Below, piece after piece: positions 16,433 to 24,096 of a DNA stretch of 34,097 nt (position 1 is the stretch's first letter; every line of letters starts with the position of its first letter). The translations under genes were made by a program, and so were the position numbers. The notes below the pieces were generated by a model. The model saw nothing but the letters and a program-made list of their open reading frames with translations. It was not told the origin of the DNA and did not search any database. The stretch is from positions 1 to 34,097 of the forward strand of contig NZ_JAIXTJ010000007.1 in the NCBI RefSeq assembly GCF_027483985.1, given 5' to 3'. The DNA comes from Flavobacterium sp. (GTDB taxonomy: Bacteria > Bacteroidota > Bacteroidia > Flavobacteriales > Flavobacteriaceae).

Positions 16433-19204
16433 TTATCTAAATAGATTTTTATCAAATACCATTCTGATTGCGTCAGCGTGGCGTCTTCTATCTCTTGTAT
16501 GACTTCCTGCTGCTGGAGCGGCATAAGCTTTAAGTGATGCTAATCTCCATTTCACTAGATCAAAATTCATCAGCATGTAGCCATAAGCTCCCATATTTTT
16601 AGGCTCTTCTTGTGCCCAAACATAGTCGTCAGCATTTGGATAACTTGCAATGATAGCTTTCAACTGTTCCACTGGCAATGGAAATAGTTGCTCGATACGA
16701 ACCAACGCTACATCAGTTCTACCGTTAACATCTCTTTCGGCAAGAATGTCATAGTAGAATTTTCCGGTAACGAAAACCACTGTTTTTACTTTATTTTTAT
16801 CTACCGATGTATCATCAATTGTTTCTTGAAAATGTCCGTTGTATAGTTCTTCTTGTGTTGAAACACACAATGGGTGACGCAACAAACTTTTTGGAGAAAA
16901 ATGAATCAATGGCTTTCGGAATTTTGTTTTCATTTGTCTTCTCAACAAGTGATAGAAATTGGCTGGCGTTGTACAGTCAGCTACATACATATTGTGGCGT
17001 GCACAAAGTTGCAAATAACGTTCCATTCTCGCAGACGAGTGCTCAGCGCCTTGTCCTTCATATCCGTGAGGTAACAAAAGAACGATTCCGTTTTGGTTAT
17101 TCCATTTATCTTCACCACAAGAAATGTATTGATCAATCATAATTTGTGCACCATTAGAGAAATCTCCAAACTGTGCTTCCCAAATGGTTAATGCATTAGG
17201 ATTAGCTAAAGCATATCCGTAATCAAAACCTAAAACCCCATATTCAGATAGGAATGAATTAAACACGTTAAACTTTCCTTTTTTATCTTTAAGTGAATTT
17301 AAAAGAATCACTTCTTCTTCACTATCTTCTACTTTTACAACAGCATGACGGTGCGAAAAAGTTCCTCTTTCAACGTCTTGTCCTGAAATTCTAACATCAT
17401 AACCTTCTGTAAGTAACGAACCATAAGCAAGCGATTCGGCTGTTCCCCAATCGATTACATTATTGTCGTACATATTTTTTCTATCAGTGACAATTTTAGA
17501 AATTTTATTGATGAATTTCTTGTCTGCCGGAAGTGTTGAAATTTCACTTGCAATTTGATCTAATTTCTTTTGATCGAATTTAGTGTCAAATTGTTGCAAC
17601 ATAACATCGTCAGATACTTGCTCAAAACCATCCCATTCGTCTTGCAAAAATGGTTTGATAATTGTTAAATCTTTTTTGCGTGAAGCTTGAAGATTTTCAT
17701 CCAATTTATCTTTGTATTCGTTTTCAATTTTAGTGATATATGCAGCATCAATTATACCTTTGGTAATTAATTTTTCTGCATAAATATCTCTTGGATTTCG
17801 GTGTTTTGCAATAATTTTATACAAAACTGGTTGCGTAAAACGTGGTTCATCACCTTCGTTGTGTCCGTATTTTCTATATCCTAACAAATCAATGAAAACG
17901 TCACGACCAAATTCCATTCTGAAATCTAATGCAAATAACATTGCATGCACTACTGCTTCGGTATCATCTGAATTAACATGCAGTACTGGAGAAAGCGTCA
18001 CTTTTGCAACGTCTGTACAATAAGTAGATGAACGAGCATCTTGGTAATTAGTAGTAAATCCGACTTGATTGTTAATTACAATATGAATCGTTCCACCCGT
18101 TTTATATCCGTCTAATTGCGCCATTTGCACAATTTCATAAACAATACCTTGTCCAGCAACTGCTGCATCACCATGTACTGCAATTGGCAATACTTTAGAG
18201 AAATCGTCTGGCGTATATTTATCTTGTTTAGCACGAGCAATTCCTTCAATTACAGCGCCAACAGTTTCAAGGTGCGAAGGATTTGGTGCTAAATTGATGT
18301 TGATTTTCTTTCCTGATTTGGTTTTTCTTTCAGATGTTAAACCTAAATGGTATTTAACATCGCCATCAAAATATTCTTTATCGTAGTCTTTTCCGTCAAA
18401 TTCAGAGAAGATATCTTGAGTTGCTTTTCCGAAAATATTTGCTAAAATATTTAATCTTCCACGGTGAGCCATTCCCATAACAAAATGTTCCACACCTTTC
18501 TCTGCTGCTGATTCAATCAAAGCGTCAAGTGCCGGAATAATACTTTCACCACCTTCAAGAGAAAAACGTTTTTGACCTACATATTTGGTGTGAAGGAAAT
18601 TTTCAAAAGAAACCGCTTCGTTCAGTTTTCCTAAAATGTGTTTCTTTTGTTCGTTATCAAAATTTGGTAAGTTATCGTTGATGTTGATTCTATTTTGAAT
18701 CCACTGAATAACTTCTGGTTTTCTCATGTACATGTACTCGATACCAATATGCTGGCAGTACACATTTTTAAGATGCGTAATAATTTCTTTAAGCGTTTTT
18801 GGCTGATGACCTAATACTTTAGCAGCATCAAAAACGGTATTTAAATCAGCATCTGAAAGTCCGAAGTTAACTAAATCCAAATTTGGTTCATAAGTTCTTC
18901 GTTCTCTTACCGGATTGGTTTCTGTAAAAAGATGTCCGCGAGTTCTGTAACCATCAATTAATTTAAGAACATTAAATTCTTTCTGAAGTTTTTCTGAAGC
19001 TTGACCATTATCAATTGAAGTTGCAGCATAATTGGCTACATATTCACCAGCATTTTCTTCGTTGAAAGTGGCCATTCCAAAGTCAAAACCTTGAAAGAAA
19101 GCTCTCCAACTTGGTTCAACACTATCAGGATTAACAAGATATTGATCGTATAATTGAGCGAAAAATTCGGTATGAGCTGCGTTTAAAAAGGAAAATCTAT
19201 CCAT
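16433..19204 (-). CDS. sucA: 2-oxoglutarate dehydrogenase E1 component (thiamine diphosphate dependent)
   Basis: Decarboxylates 2-oxoglutarate and transfers the succinyl group to the lipoyl domain of OdhB. The 923-aa length is standard. The N-terminus has the E1o-type segment (FLNAAHTEFFAQLYDQYLVNPDSV) used for complex assembly. Catalytic-domain blocks include VMGMAHRGRLN, IAVHGDAAVAGQGIVYE, RKYGHNEGDEPRFTQP and the C-terminal LLPHGYEGQGAEHSSARMER. It is first in a unit with a DUF2846-like gene and odhB. A TTG-N20-TACTTTTG promoter candidate lies just upstream. It is divergent from the small outer-membrane protein gene at 19320. Confidence 0.97.
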   Translation of the reverse strand: MDRFSFLNAAHTEFFAQLYDQYLVNPDSVEPSWRAFFQGFDFGMATFNEENAGEYVANYAATSIDNGQASEKLQKEFNVLKLIDGYRTRGHLFTETNPVRERRTYEPNLDLVNFGLSDADLNTVFDAAKVLGHQPKTLKEIITHLKNVYCQHIGIEYMYMRKPEVIQWIQNRININDNLPNFDNEQKKHILGKLNEAVSFENFLHTKYVGQKRFSLEGGESIIPALDALIESAAEKGVEHFVMGMAHRGRLNILANIFGKATQDIFSEFDGKDYDKEYFDGDVKYHLGLTSERKTKSGKKININLAPNPSHLETVGAVIEGIARAKQDKYTPDDFSKVLPIAVHGDAAVAGQGIVYEIVQMAQLDGYKTGGTIHIVINNQVGFTTNYQDARSSTYCTDVAKVTLSPVLHVNSDDTEAVVHAMLFALDFRMEFGRDVFIDLLGYRKYGHNEGDEPRFTQPVLYKIIAKHRNPRDIYAEKLITKGIIDAAYITKIENEYKDKLDENLQASRKKDLTIIKPFLQDEWDGFEQVSDDVMLQQFDTKFDQKKLDQIASEISTLPADKKFINKISKIVTDRKNMYDNNVIDWGTAESLAYGSLLTEGYDVRISGQDVERGTFSHRHAVVKVEDSEEEVILLNSLKDKKGKFNVFNSFLSEYGVLGFDYGYALANPNALTIWEAQFGDFSNGAQIMIDQYISCGEDKWNNQNGIVLLLPHGYEGQGAEHSSARMERYLQLCARHNMYVADCTTPANFYHLLRRQMKTKFRKPLIHFSPKSLLRHPLCVSTQEELYNGHFQETIDDTSVDKNKVKTVVFVTGKFYYDILAERDVNGRTDVALVRIEQLFPLPVEQLKAIIASYPNADDYVWAQEEPKNMGAYGYMLMNFDLVKWRLASLKAYAAPAAGSHTRDRRRHADAIRMVFDKNLFR

Positions 19205-19244
19205 GATGTAAGATAAAATGATCGTTGTGTTAAAAAAATTTATG

Positions 19245-19275
19245 CAAAAGTAAAATATTTATAACAATCTTTCAA
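19245..19275 (-). promoter_or_regulatory. Candidate promoter of sucA
   Basis: Read on the minus strand: TTG at the -33 position, a 20-nt spacer and TACTTTTG, matching TAnnTTTG. The box is 40 bp upstream of the sucA ATG. Confidence 0.5.
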
Positions 19276-19319
19276 TGTTTTTAGTACTTTTATATCGCTA
19301 ATTAACTATATACAGAAGT

Positions 19320-19862
19320 ATGAAAAAGAATACTTTACAGATTTTAACAAAAAGATTAACATTTCTGTTTTTTATTGCTATAAGTTTTACCATTTCGGCG
19401 CAAGAAAACCCAGAAATGACGCCAAAAAGTGAGTTTTGGAAAAAAGTACAATTTGGTGGCGGATTAGGACTCGGATTTGGCTCAGGTTATACTAACATTT
19501 CTGTTTCACCTACTGCGATTTACAACATCAATTCCTACGTTGCTCTTGGAACCGGAGTGCAGTATAGTTTCTTGAAGCAAAAAGGATTTTTCTCTTCAAA
19601 TATTTATGGCGCAAGTTTTATAGCGCTTTTCAACCCAATTGAAGAAATACAGTTATCAACAGAAGTAGAACAATTAAGAGTAAACAGAACCTTTGAAGGA
19701 CTTTTTTCTGGAAGTGAAAATTTTTGGAATACGGGACTTTTTGTTGGAGCTGGCTATCGAATGGATAATGTAACCATTGGAGCGCGATATAATTTGTTTT
19801 TCAAAACCGATAACGGAGTTTACGGAGATGCCTTTATGCCTTTTGTGAGAGTGTTTTTTTAA
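19320..19862 (+). CDS. Small outer-membrane beta-barrel protein
   Basis: A 180-aa protein with a positively charged N-terminus and a hydrophobic segment ending in FTISAQE, a typical signal peptide. The rest alternates polar and hydrophobic residues with many Gly/Tyr/Phe and ends in FMPFVRVFF, a terminal aromatic strand as in outer-membrane barrels. It is divergent from sucA. From memory, relatives in flavobacteria are sometimes labelled alpha-ketoglutarate decarboxylase, which is probably a name carried over from the neighbour; nothing here resembles such an enzyme. Its 3' end lies in the first copy of a direct repeat whose second copy lies 0.8 kb downstream. Confidence 0.75.
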   Translation: MKKNTLQILTKRLTFLFFIAISFTISAQENPEMTPKSEFWKKVQFGGGLGLGFGSGYTNISVSPTAIYNINSYVALGTGVQYSFLKQKGFFSSNIYGASFIALFNPIEEIQLSTEVEQLRVNRTFEGLFSGSENFWNTGLFVGAGYRMDNVTIGARYNLFFKTDNGVYGDAFMPFVRVFF

Positions 19863-19925
19863 TACTTACTCCCTAAACCACGCCTTCATCTATTCGCGTT
19901 TTAAAATCAAAAACAACACTTGTTC
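19807..19925. repeat. Direct repeat A of a duplicated convergent gene junction
   Basis: 119 bp that match 20599-20716 at about 92% identity (eight substitutions and one 1-base gap by my alignment). It covers the last 18 codons and stop of the barrel gene, plus what corresponds to the 3' end of the hypothetical gene at 20651-21001. Confidence 0.9.
19863..19925 (-). pseudogene. Broken C-terminal remnant of the hypothetical gene at 20651-21001
   Basis: Read on the minus strand this matches the end of the intact downstream gene (EQV-FLILKRE), but TGG has become TAG where a Trp should be, and a 1-base insertion shifts the frame before the old stop. It has no start of its own. It is a decayed duplicate left by the event that made the direct repeat. 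Confidence 0.8.
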
Positions 19926-19937
19926 TTAAGATAAAAT

Positions 19938-19978
19938 AAAAAAAGCCTCAACTAATGCGATGCAAGTTGGGGCTTTTT
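19938..19978. terminator. Intrinsic terminator, stronger on the minus strand
   Basis: A 13-bp stem with one T-G mismatch (AAAAAGCCTCAAC and GTTGGGGCTTTTT) and a 13-nt loop. It has seven Ts on the minus side and five on the plus side. It can end the lipoprotein transcript and also the barrel gene transcript. Confidence 0.8.
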
Positions 19979-20006
19979 CAAATTATATACATTTTTCTAA
20001 TAATAA

Positions 20007-20501
20007 CTATCCTCCAGTTGTCGTTCTAACGCAATCACCAGCTTGTCCTTGAGTTCTTGGATCAACACAAGGTGTACAATAGCTTCCGTTTGGAATACAA
20101 CCTCCACCAGAAGCGCAAGCCGTTGAAGTACAAACTGTTTGAGCTGTTTTTAAAACACCTTCGTCTGTAACTATTAACTCTACTGTCGAAACATAATTAT
20201 CATTACTATAAACTCTCAAATATTTCGTATTATTCTCTTCAATAATTTTATAGTCGTAAGGTTTCAAATTCAATTTGGTATCTTTAAGCGTTACTTCTGC
20301 TAATTCTAAAATTTGCTTTTTAGAAACCATAACATCCATTTTTTCACCATTTACAATACCAATTTCAGCACCTACAAATGCCTCCATTTTTTTTAATTCA
20401 ACATTATTTGAATTTTGACCATCTTCTTTGTTACAAGAAATAAAGGATACTAATAAAAGTGTAAACACACCAAGCACGAATGCAATTTTTTTTGTTTTCA
20501 T
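20007..20501 (-). CDS. Lipoprotein with a six-cysteine C-terminal tail
   Basis: A 164-aa protein with a lipoprotein signal (LLLVSFISC, lipid-modified Cys at residue 23). The middle part is Lys/Glu-rich. The last 41 residues hold six cysteines at about 124, 129, 135, 142, 145 and 157 (VCTSTACASGGGC, then YCTPC and DCVRTTTGG), compatible with three disulfides or metal binding outside the cytoplasm. I do not recognise the family. The gene lies alone between two copies of a direct repeat and so looks like a recent cassette. Upstream it has six AAATAT units covering the likely promoter, and downstream its own terminator. Confidence 0.72.
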   Translation of the reverse strand: MKTKKIAFVLGVFTLLLVSFISCNKEDGQNSNNVELKKMEAFVGAEIGIVNGEKMDVMVSKKQILELAEVTLKDTKLNLKPYDYKIIEENNTKYLRVYSNDNYVSTVELIVTDEGVLKTAQTVCTSTACASGGGCIPNGSYCTPCVDPRTQGQAGDCVRTTTGG

Positions 20502-20533
20502 ATTATAAAAATTTGATTATTAATATTTTATAA

Positions 20534-20570
20534 AAATATAAATATAAATATAAATATAAATATAAATATA
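20534..20570. repeat. Hexanucleotide microsatellite (AAATAT)6
   Basis: Six perfect tandem AAATAT units plus one base, starting 33 bp upstream of the lipoprotein ATG. Perfect hexamer arrays of this kind can change in number by slippage. Confidence 0.95.
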
Positions 20571-20574
20571 CAAA
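20545..20574 (-). promoter_or_regulatory. Candidate lipoprotein promoter running into the microsatellite
   Basis: On the minus strand TTTG (20571-20574) is followed, after 18 nt, by TATATTTA, one base off the TAnnTTTG consensus. The same near-match recurs every 6 bp through the array, so alternative registers exist. Confidence 0.35.
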
Positions 20575-20598
20575 TTTTTTATAATTTATTTTTAAAGA

Positions 20599-20654
20599 CC
20601 GATAACGGAGTTTACGGCGATGCCTTTATGCCTTTTGTGAGAGTGTTTTTTTAA
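20599..20654 (+). pseudogene. Orphan C-terminal fragment of the outer-membrane barrel gene
   Basis: It encodes the last 18 residues of the barrel protein (TDNGVYGDAFMPFVRVFF) and its stop codon, with a single synonymous change (GGA to GGC). No start or upstream coding sequence is attached. The stop overlaps the end of the minus-strand gene by 4 bp, which is probably the ancestral arrangement. Confidence 0.8.
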
Positions 20655-20716
20655 TATTTACTCCTAAACCAAACCTTCATCCATTCGCGTTTTAAAATTA
20701 AAAACGAAACTTGTTC
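20599..20716. repeat. Direct repeat B of a duplicated convergent gene junction
   Basis: Second copy of 19807-19925. Here the right half is the functional 3' end of the hypothetical gene, and the left half is an orphan tail of the barrel gene. Confidence 0.9.
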
Positions 20717-21001
20717 AGATAATTCCAAAATATCAGAACCATCTAGTTTTTTTACTTGGTCTTCAGGAACATCAACTATATAGAGCAAACTCAAATACTC
20801 AGCAAACTTATACTGAATTAATCGATAAATTTTTTCGTGAAGTTGAACTTTTAGTTCGTTTGGTTTGGTACTTTTGGGCAAATCAATTGGTTCATTGGCA
20901 AAATTGAAATCCTTATTCAATTGCTCAATAAGTTTTTCATACAAATGCTCTTTTTCTGCTTCAGAAAGCAAGTGATCGGTTGATATTGGTGCTACAAACA
21001 T
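20651..21001 (-). CDS. Conserved-looking hypothetical cytoplasmic protein
   Basis: A 116-aa acidic, mostly helical soluble protein without signal peptide or membrane segment. The ATG at 21001 (MFVAPISTDHLL) is preferred over an in-frame TTG at 21013. I do not recognise the family. It lies 86 bp downstream of the polyprenyl synthase on the same strand and may be co-transcribed. Its C-terminal 21 codons lie in direct repeat B; a broken copy of the same end is found at 19863-19925. The intact reading frame beside a decayed copy argues that this gene is under selection. Confidence 0.65.
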   Translation of the reverse strand: MFVAPISTDHLLSEAEKEHLYEKLIEQLNKDFNFANEPIDLPKSTKPNELKVQLHEKIYRLIQYKFAEYLSLLYIVDVPEDQVKKLDGSDILELSEQVSFLILKREWMKVWFRSKY

Positions 21002-21087
21002 ATTAAAATCCAATAGTAAAATTCCAAATTCTAAACATTAACAAAGAATCCCATTGGAAATTGGGATTGACATAATTGGAAGTTCTA

Positions 21088-22062
21088 TTAAACATTTCTG
21101 TTCATTAGATTTTCTCCAAATGCTTTTAGAATCATCTTCTTATCATTTGAAATATTCATTTGTTCCAACGTTTCAAATGCCTTGAAGGTGTAATCTTGAA
21201 TTGCTTTTTGTGTAGCTGCAGAAGCATTAGTTTGATTAAAAATTGTTTTAACCGATTCTATCTTATCTGAATTATCATCTGGTTGAATAGAAAATAAATG
21301 AGATAGTTGTTCTTTTTCTTCCTCGTTTGAAAACTCCATTGCTTTTAAGTACAAATAGGTTTTTTTATTCTCAATAATATCACCACCAACTTGTTTGCCG
21401 AAAGTTTCAGGATTTCCGAAAGCATCTAAATAATCATCTTGCAATTGAAATGCGATTCCTAAATTCAATCCAAAATCATAAATTAAATTAGCATTCTCAT
21501 CAGAAGTTTCTGCTACAATCGCACCCATTTTCATCGCCGCTCCAACCAAAACGGCTGTTTTATATTCTATCATTTTTAAATATTCGGCAATGGTAACATC
21601 GTCTCTCGTTTCAAAGTCAACGTCATATTGTTGTCCTTCGCAAACTTCAAGCGCGGTTTTGCTGAATAATTTTGCTAATTCTCTAAATATCTTTGGCTTA
21701 TAATCTTCAAAATGCTGATAAGCTAAAATCAACATAGCATCACCTGATAGAATTCCGGTATTAATATCCCATTTTTCGTGTACGGTTTCATTTCCTCGTC
21801 GCAAAGGTGCATCATCCATAATATCATCATGAACCAATGAGAAATTGTGAAAAACCTCTATAGCTGTTGCTGCGGCCAATGCTTTTTTGCAATCAACATC
21901 AAAAACTTCAGTAGCCATTAAGGTTAAAATCGGACGCATTCTTTTTCCGCCCAAATGAAGAATATACTCTATGGGTTCATAAAGATTTTTTGGCTCTTTG
22001 TTTAAATGTAAAGCAGTAAAATAATCTGAAATAAGCTCTTGGTAGTGAGAAAGTGAATGCAT
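21088..22062 (-). CDS. Short-chain polyprenyl (prenyl) diphosphate synthase
   Basis: Adds isopentenyl units to allylic diphosphates. The 324-aa chain has the first Asp-rich motif VHDDIMDDAPLRRG and the second LQDDYLDAFGNP, with GGKRMRP near the N-terminus for substrate binding. The first motif lacks the two-residue insertion of E. coli IspA-type enzymes, and Phe lies five residues before it, which in this family points to short products (C15-C20). Product length is inferred. It is divergent from yceI, with its own TTG-N17-TACTTTTG promoter candidate. The product class may feed quinone, carotenoid or other isoprenoid synthesis. Confidence 0.9.
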   Translation of the reverse strand: MHSLSHYQELISDYFTALHLNKEPKNLYEPIEYILHLGGKRMRPILTLMATEVFDVDCKKALAAATAIEVFHNFSLVHDDIMDDAPLRRGNETVHEKWDINTGILSGDAMLILAYQHFEDYKPKIFRELAKLFSKTALEVCEGQQYDVDFETRDDVTIAEYLKMIEYKTAVLVGAAMKMGAIVAETSDENANLIYDFGLNLGIAFQLQDDYLDAFGNPETFGKQVGGDIIENKKTYLYLKAMEFSNEEEKEQLSHLFSIQPDDNSDKIESVKTIFNQTNASAATQKAIQDYTFKAFETLEQMNISNDKKMILKAFGENLMNRNV

Positions 22063-22097
22063 CTTTTTGAAGTTGTGCGTTGAAAATTATGAATATA

Positions 22098-22125
22098 CAA
22101 AAGTAAGTCAAAAAACTTAAATCAA
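22098..22125 (-). promoter_or_regulatory. Candidate promoter of the polyprenyl synthase gene
   Basis: On the minus strand: TTG, a 17-nt spacer, then TACTTTTG. The -7 box is 35 bp upstream of the ATG. It lies about 45 bp from the yceI operator and does not overlap it. Confidence 0.55.
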
Positions 22126-22168
22126 GAAACTTGTAACTTTTTGATATGTTAAATTTATGTAAAAACTA

Positions 22169-22198
22169 AGGAAACTATTTTAGTATTAAAATTTTCCT
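22169..22198. promoter_or_regulatory. Candidate TetR operator upstream of yceI
   Basis: Inverted repeat AGGAAACT (22169-22176) and ATTTTCCT (22191-22198), one mismatch. It covers the -33 region and most of the -33/-7 spacer of the yceI promoter. The same element, with perfect 7-bp arms and identical spacing, lies before the tetR gene (24069-24096). The shared block is 63 bp (22147-22209), including an upstream TGTTAAATTTATGT. Confidence 0.7.
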
Positions 22199-22209
22199 AA
22201 GTACATTTG
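22178..22209 (+). promoter_or_regulatory. Promoter of the yceI-ndh unit
   Basis: A weak -33 TTTTAG, an 18-nt spacer and TACATTTG (TAnnTTTG). The predicted leader is about 25 nt to the ATG at 22241. The candidate operator overlaps the -33 box and spacer. Confidence 0.65.
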
Positions 22210-22240
22210 CCCCATAATTCAACCTAAATTTTATTTAAAA

Positions 22241-22771
22241 ATGATTTCAACTAAATGGAATTTGAATACCCATCAATCTGATTTTATGATTAGAGCTAAA
22301 AACTCAATCATTGCCTACTTAGATAGTTCCTTCAACAAATTGTCAAGCACCATTGACATTGATAACAATCAGCTTATTAATGCTAATATTGAATTTGTTT
22401 TAGATGTTAACAAAAAGGAAGGGAAATTAGAACATATTGATAGTAATCTAAATCTTAAAGATTTCATCGATTCAAATCAATATCCATTTGTAACATTCAA
22501 ATCAATTTCATTTGAAAAAATAAACAACGACATCAATTTTGTTAAAGGAAATTTAACCATAAACAACATTACTAAAGTTGTTGAATTGGATACAAAAATT
22601 GCTTCATTAGAATCTAACAACGATTCCTCAAAAGTAATTTTAGAAATTATAGGAGAAATAAACCGTAGTGATTTTGGATTGTATTCTAATTCTAATCAAC
22701 AACTTAATGGATTGTTAATAGGTTCTAACATTAACATCACGGCAAACTTAGAGTTTGAAACTAACAACTAA
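22241..22771 (+). CDS. YceI family protein (lipocalin-like, lipid/isoprenoid binding)
   Basis: A 176-aa beta-barrel of the YceI family; characterised relatives bind polyisoprenoid or other long lipids in the barrel. Family signatures are STKWNLNTHQSDFMIRAKNS at the N-terminus, FIDSNQYPFVTFKS in the middle, KGNLTINNITKVVELD and a C-terminal GEINRSDFGLY. Length is normal. There is no signal peptide, so this copy should be cytoplasmic, unlike E. coli YceI. The stop is 5 bp from the start of the NADH dehydrogenase gene, so the two form an operon. The promoter carries the same inverted repeat as the tetR promoter. Confidence 0.88.
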   Translation: MISTKWNLNTHQSDFMIRAKNSIIAYLDSSFNKLSSTIDIDNNQLINANIEFVLDVNKKEGKLEHIDSNLNLKDFIDSNQYPFVTFKSISFEKINNDINFVKGNLTINNITKVVELDTKIASLESNNDSSKVILEIIGEINRSDFGLYSNSNQQLNGLLIGSNINITANLEFETNN

Positions 22772-22776
22772 AAAAA

Positions 22777-24045
22777 ATGAAAAAAAAATTAATAATAATC
22801 GGTGGTGGATTTGCAGGTTTAAACATTGCCAAAACGCTTTCTAATGTTGATAATTTTGAAATTACACTTGTTGACAAAGTAAATTATAATTTTTTTCCAC
22901 CACTCTTATATCAAGTTGCCACTGGATTTTTAGAATCCTCATCGATAAGTTATCCGTTTAGAAAAATGTTTTCTAACTCTAAAAACATACATTTTTGGCT
23001 AGGAGAATTAATCAATATTAATACAACTGAAAACAAAGTAACGCTTTCTAATGGTGAATTAGACTATGATTATTTAGTAATAGCAACAGGCACCACCACC
23101 AATTATTTTGGGATGGAAAATGTTAAACGTCACGCTATCGGAATGAAAACACTTGAAGAAGCGTTAAACATGAGAAACGTACTGCTACAACGAATTGAAG
23201 CAGCAGCCATTTCTAAAAACAGTGAAGAACAAGAGCAATTAATGACTATTGTAGTTGCTGGTGGCGGACCAACTGGTGTGGAATTGTCTGGTATGTTTGC
23301 CGAAATGAGCAAAGATATTATTCGAAAAGAATATCCTGAATTAGAGCATTTAACTACCAGCAAAATCTACTTGGTTGACGGAAGCAATACACTTCTCGGA
23401 CCAATGAGTATACAATCACAACAATACACTTTAGAAGCTATAAAAGAACTAGGTGTTGTGGTAAAACTAAACACTCAAGTTGTTGATTTTGATGGAGAAA
23501 CTATCACCTTTAAAGATCAATCAACTATTAAATGCAAAAACTTAATTTGGGCTGCTGGAGTAACTGCGATGCGATTTAATGGTTTACCAGAAGAAAGTTA
23601 CGGCAGAGCCAATAGATTAATTGTAGACGAATTCAATAAAATTAAAGGCACAAATAACATCTATGCTGTTGGCGACACTGCTTATATGGATAGTGATAAA
23701 AATTTTCCAAATGGACATCCGCAAGTAGCACAAGTAGCGATGCAGCAAGGCAAAAATCTGGCTAAAAATCTTTTGAATATCACATCAAATAGAACCCAAA
23801 AAGAATTCAACTATTTCGATAAAGGCTCAATGGCTATAATTGGACGAAGCAAAGCAGTTGTAGATTTACCAAAACCAAAATTCCATTTTAAAGGAACCTT
23901 GGCTTGGTTGGCTTGGCTTTTTGTGCACTTAATGTCGTTATCAACACCAAGAAACAAAGTCAACACCTTTTACCATTGGGCAATAGCCTACTTTACCAAA
24001 AATTCATCACTAAGAATGATCATTAGACCCAACAACAAAATCTAA
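22777..24045 (+). CDS. Type II NADH dehydrogenase (NDH-2-like, NAD(P)/FAD-dependent oxidoreductase)
   Basis: A single-subunit, non-proton-pumping NADH:quinone oxidoreductase bound to the inner face of the membrane. The 422-aa chain has an FAD-binding IIGGGFAGLNIAK at the N-terminus, the NDH-2 segment NYNFFPPLLYQVATG, a NAD-binding GGGPTGVELSG (residues 162-172), and the FAD motif NIYAVGDTAYM. The C-terminus (FKGTLAWLAWLFVHLMSLS, then NKVNTFYHWAIAYF) is the amphipathic or hydrophobic membrane anchor of this family. It is in an operon with yceI. Regulation by the downstream TetR is inferred from the shared operator. Confidence 0.9.
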   Translation: MKKKLIIIGGGFAGLNIAKTLSNVDNFEITLVDKVNYNFFPPLLYQVATGFLESSSISYPFRKMFSNSKNIHFWLGELININTTENKVTLSNGELDYDYLVIATGTTTNYFGMENVKRHAIGMKTLEEALNMRNVLLQRIEAAAISKNSEEQEQLMTIVVAGGGPTGVELSGMFAEMSKDIIRKEYPELEHLTTSKIYLVDGSNTLLGPMSIQSQQYTLEAIKELGVVVKLNTQVVDFDGETITFKDQSTIKCKNLIWAAGVTAMRFNGLPEESYGRANRLIVDEFNKIKGTNNIYAVGDTAYMDSDKNFPNGHPQVAQVAMQQGKNLAKNLLNITSNRTQKEFNYFDKGSMAIIGRSKAVVDLPKPKFHFKGTLAWLAWLFVHLMSLSTPRNKVNTFYHWAIAYFTKNSSLRMIIRPNNKI

Positions 24046-24068
24046 TGTTAAATTTATGTGAATACTAT

Positions 24069-24096
24069 GGAAACTATTTTTGTATCAAAAGTTTCC
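24069..24096. promoter_or_regulatory. Candidate TetR operator upstream of tetR
   Basis: Inverted repeat GGAAACT (24069-24075) and AGTTTCC (24090-24096), 28 bp end to end. It overlaps the -33 box and the spacer of the tetR promoter. It is the partner of 22169-22198. Confidence 0.75.

Noticed and set aside
19807..20716. Insertion sequence or transposon as the cause of the duplicated junction
   Set aside because: There is no transposase, no terminal inverted repeats, and a 118-bp duplication is far longer than normal target-site duplications.
21047..21068. AATCCCA/TGGGATT hairpin after the polyprenyl synthase gene
   Set aside because: The stem is only 7 bp and no T-run follows on the minus strand, so a terminator cannot be supported; the downstream hypothetical gene may be co-transcribed.
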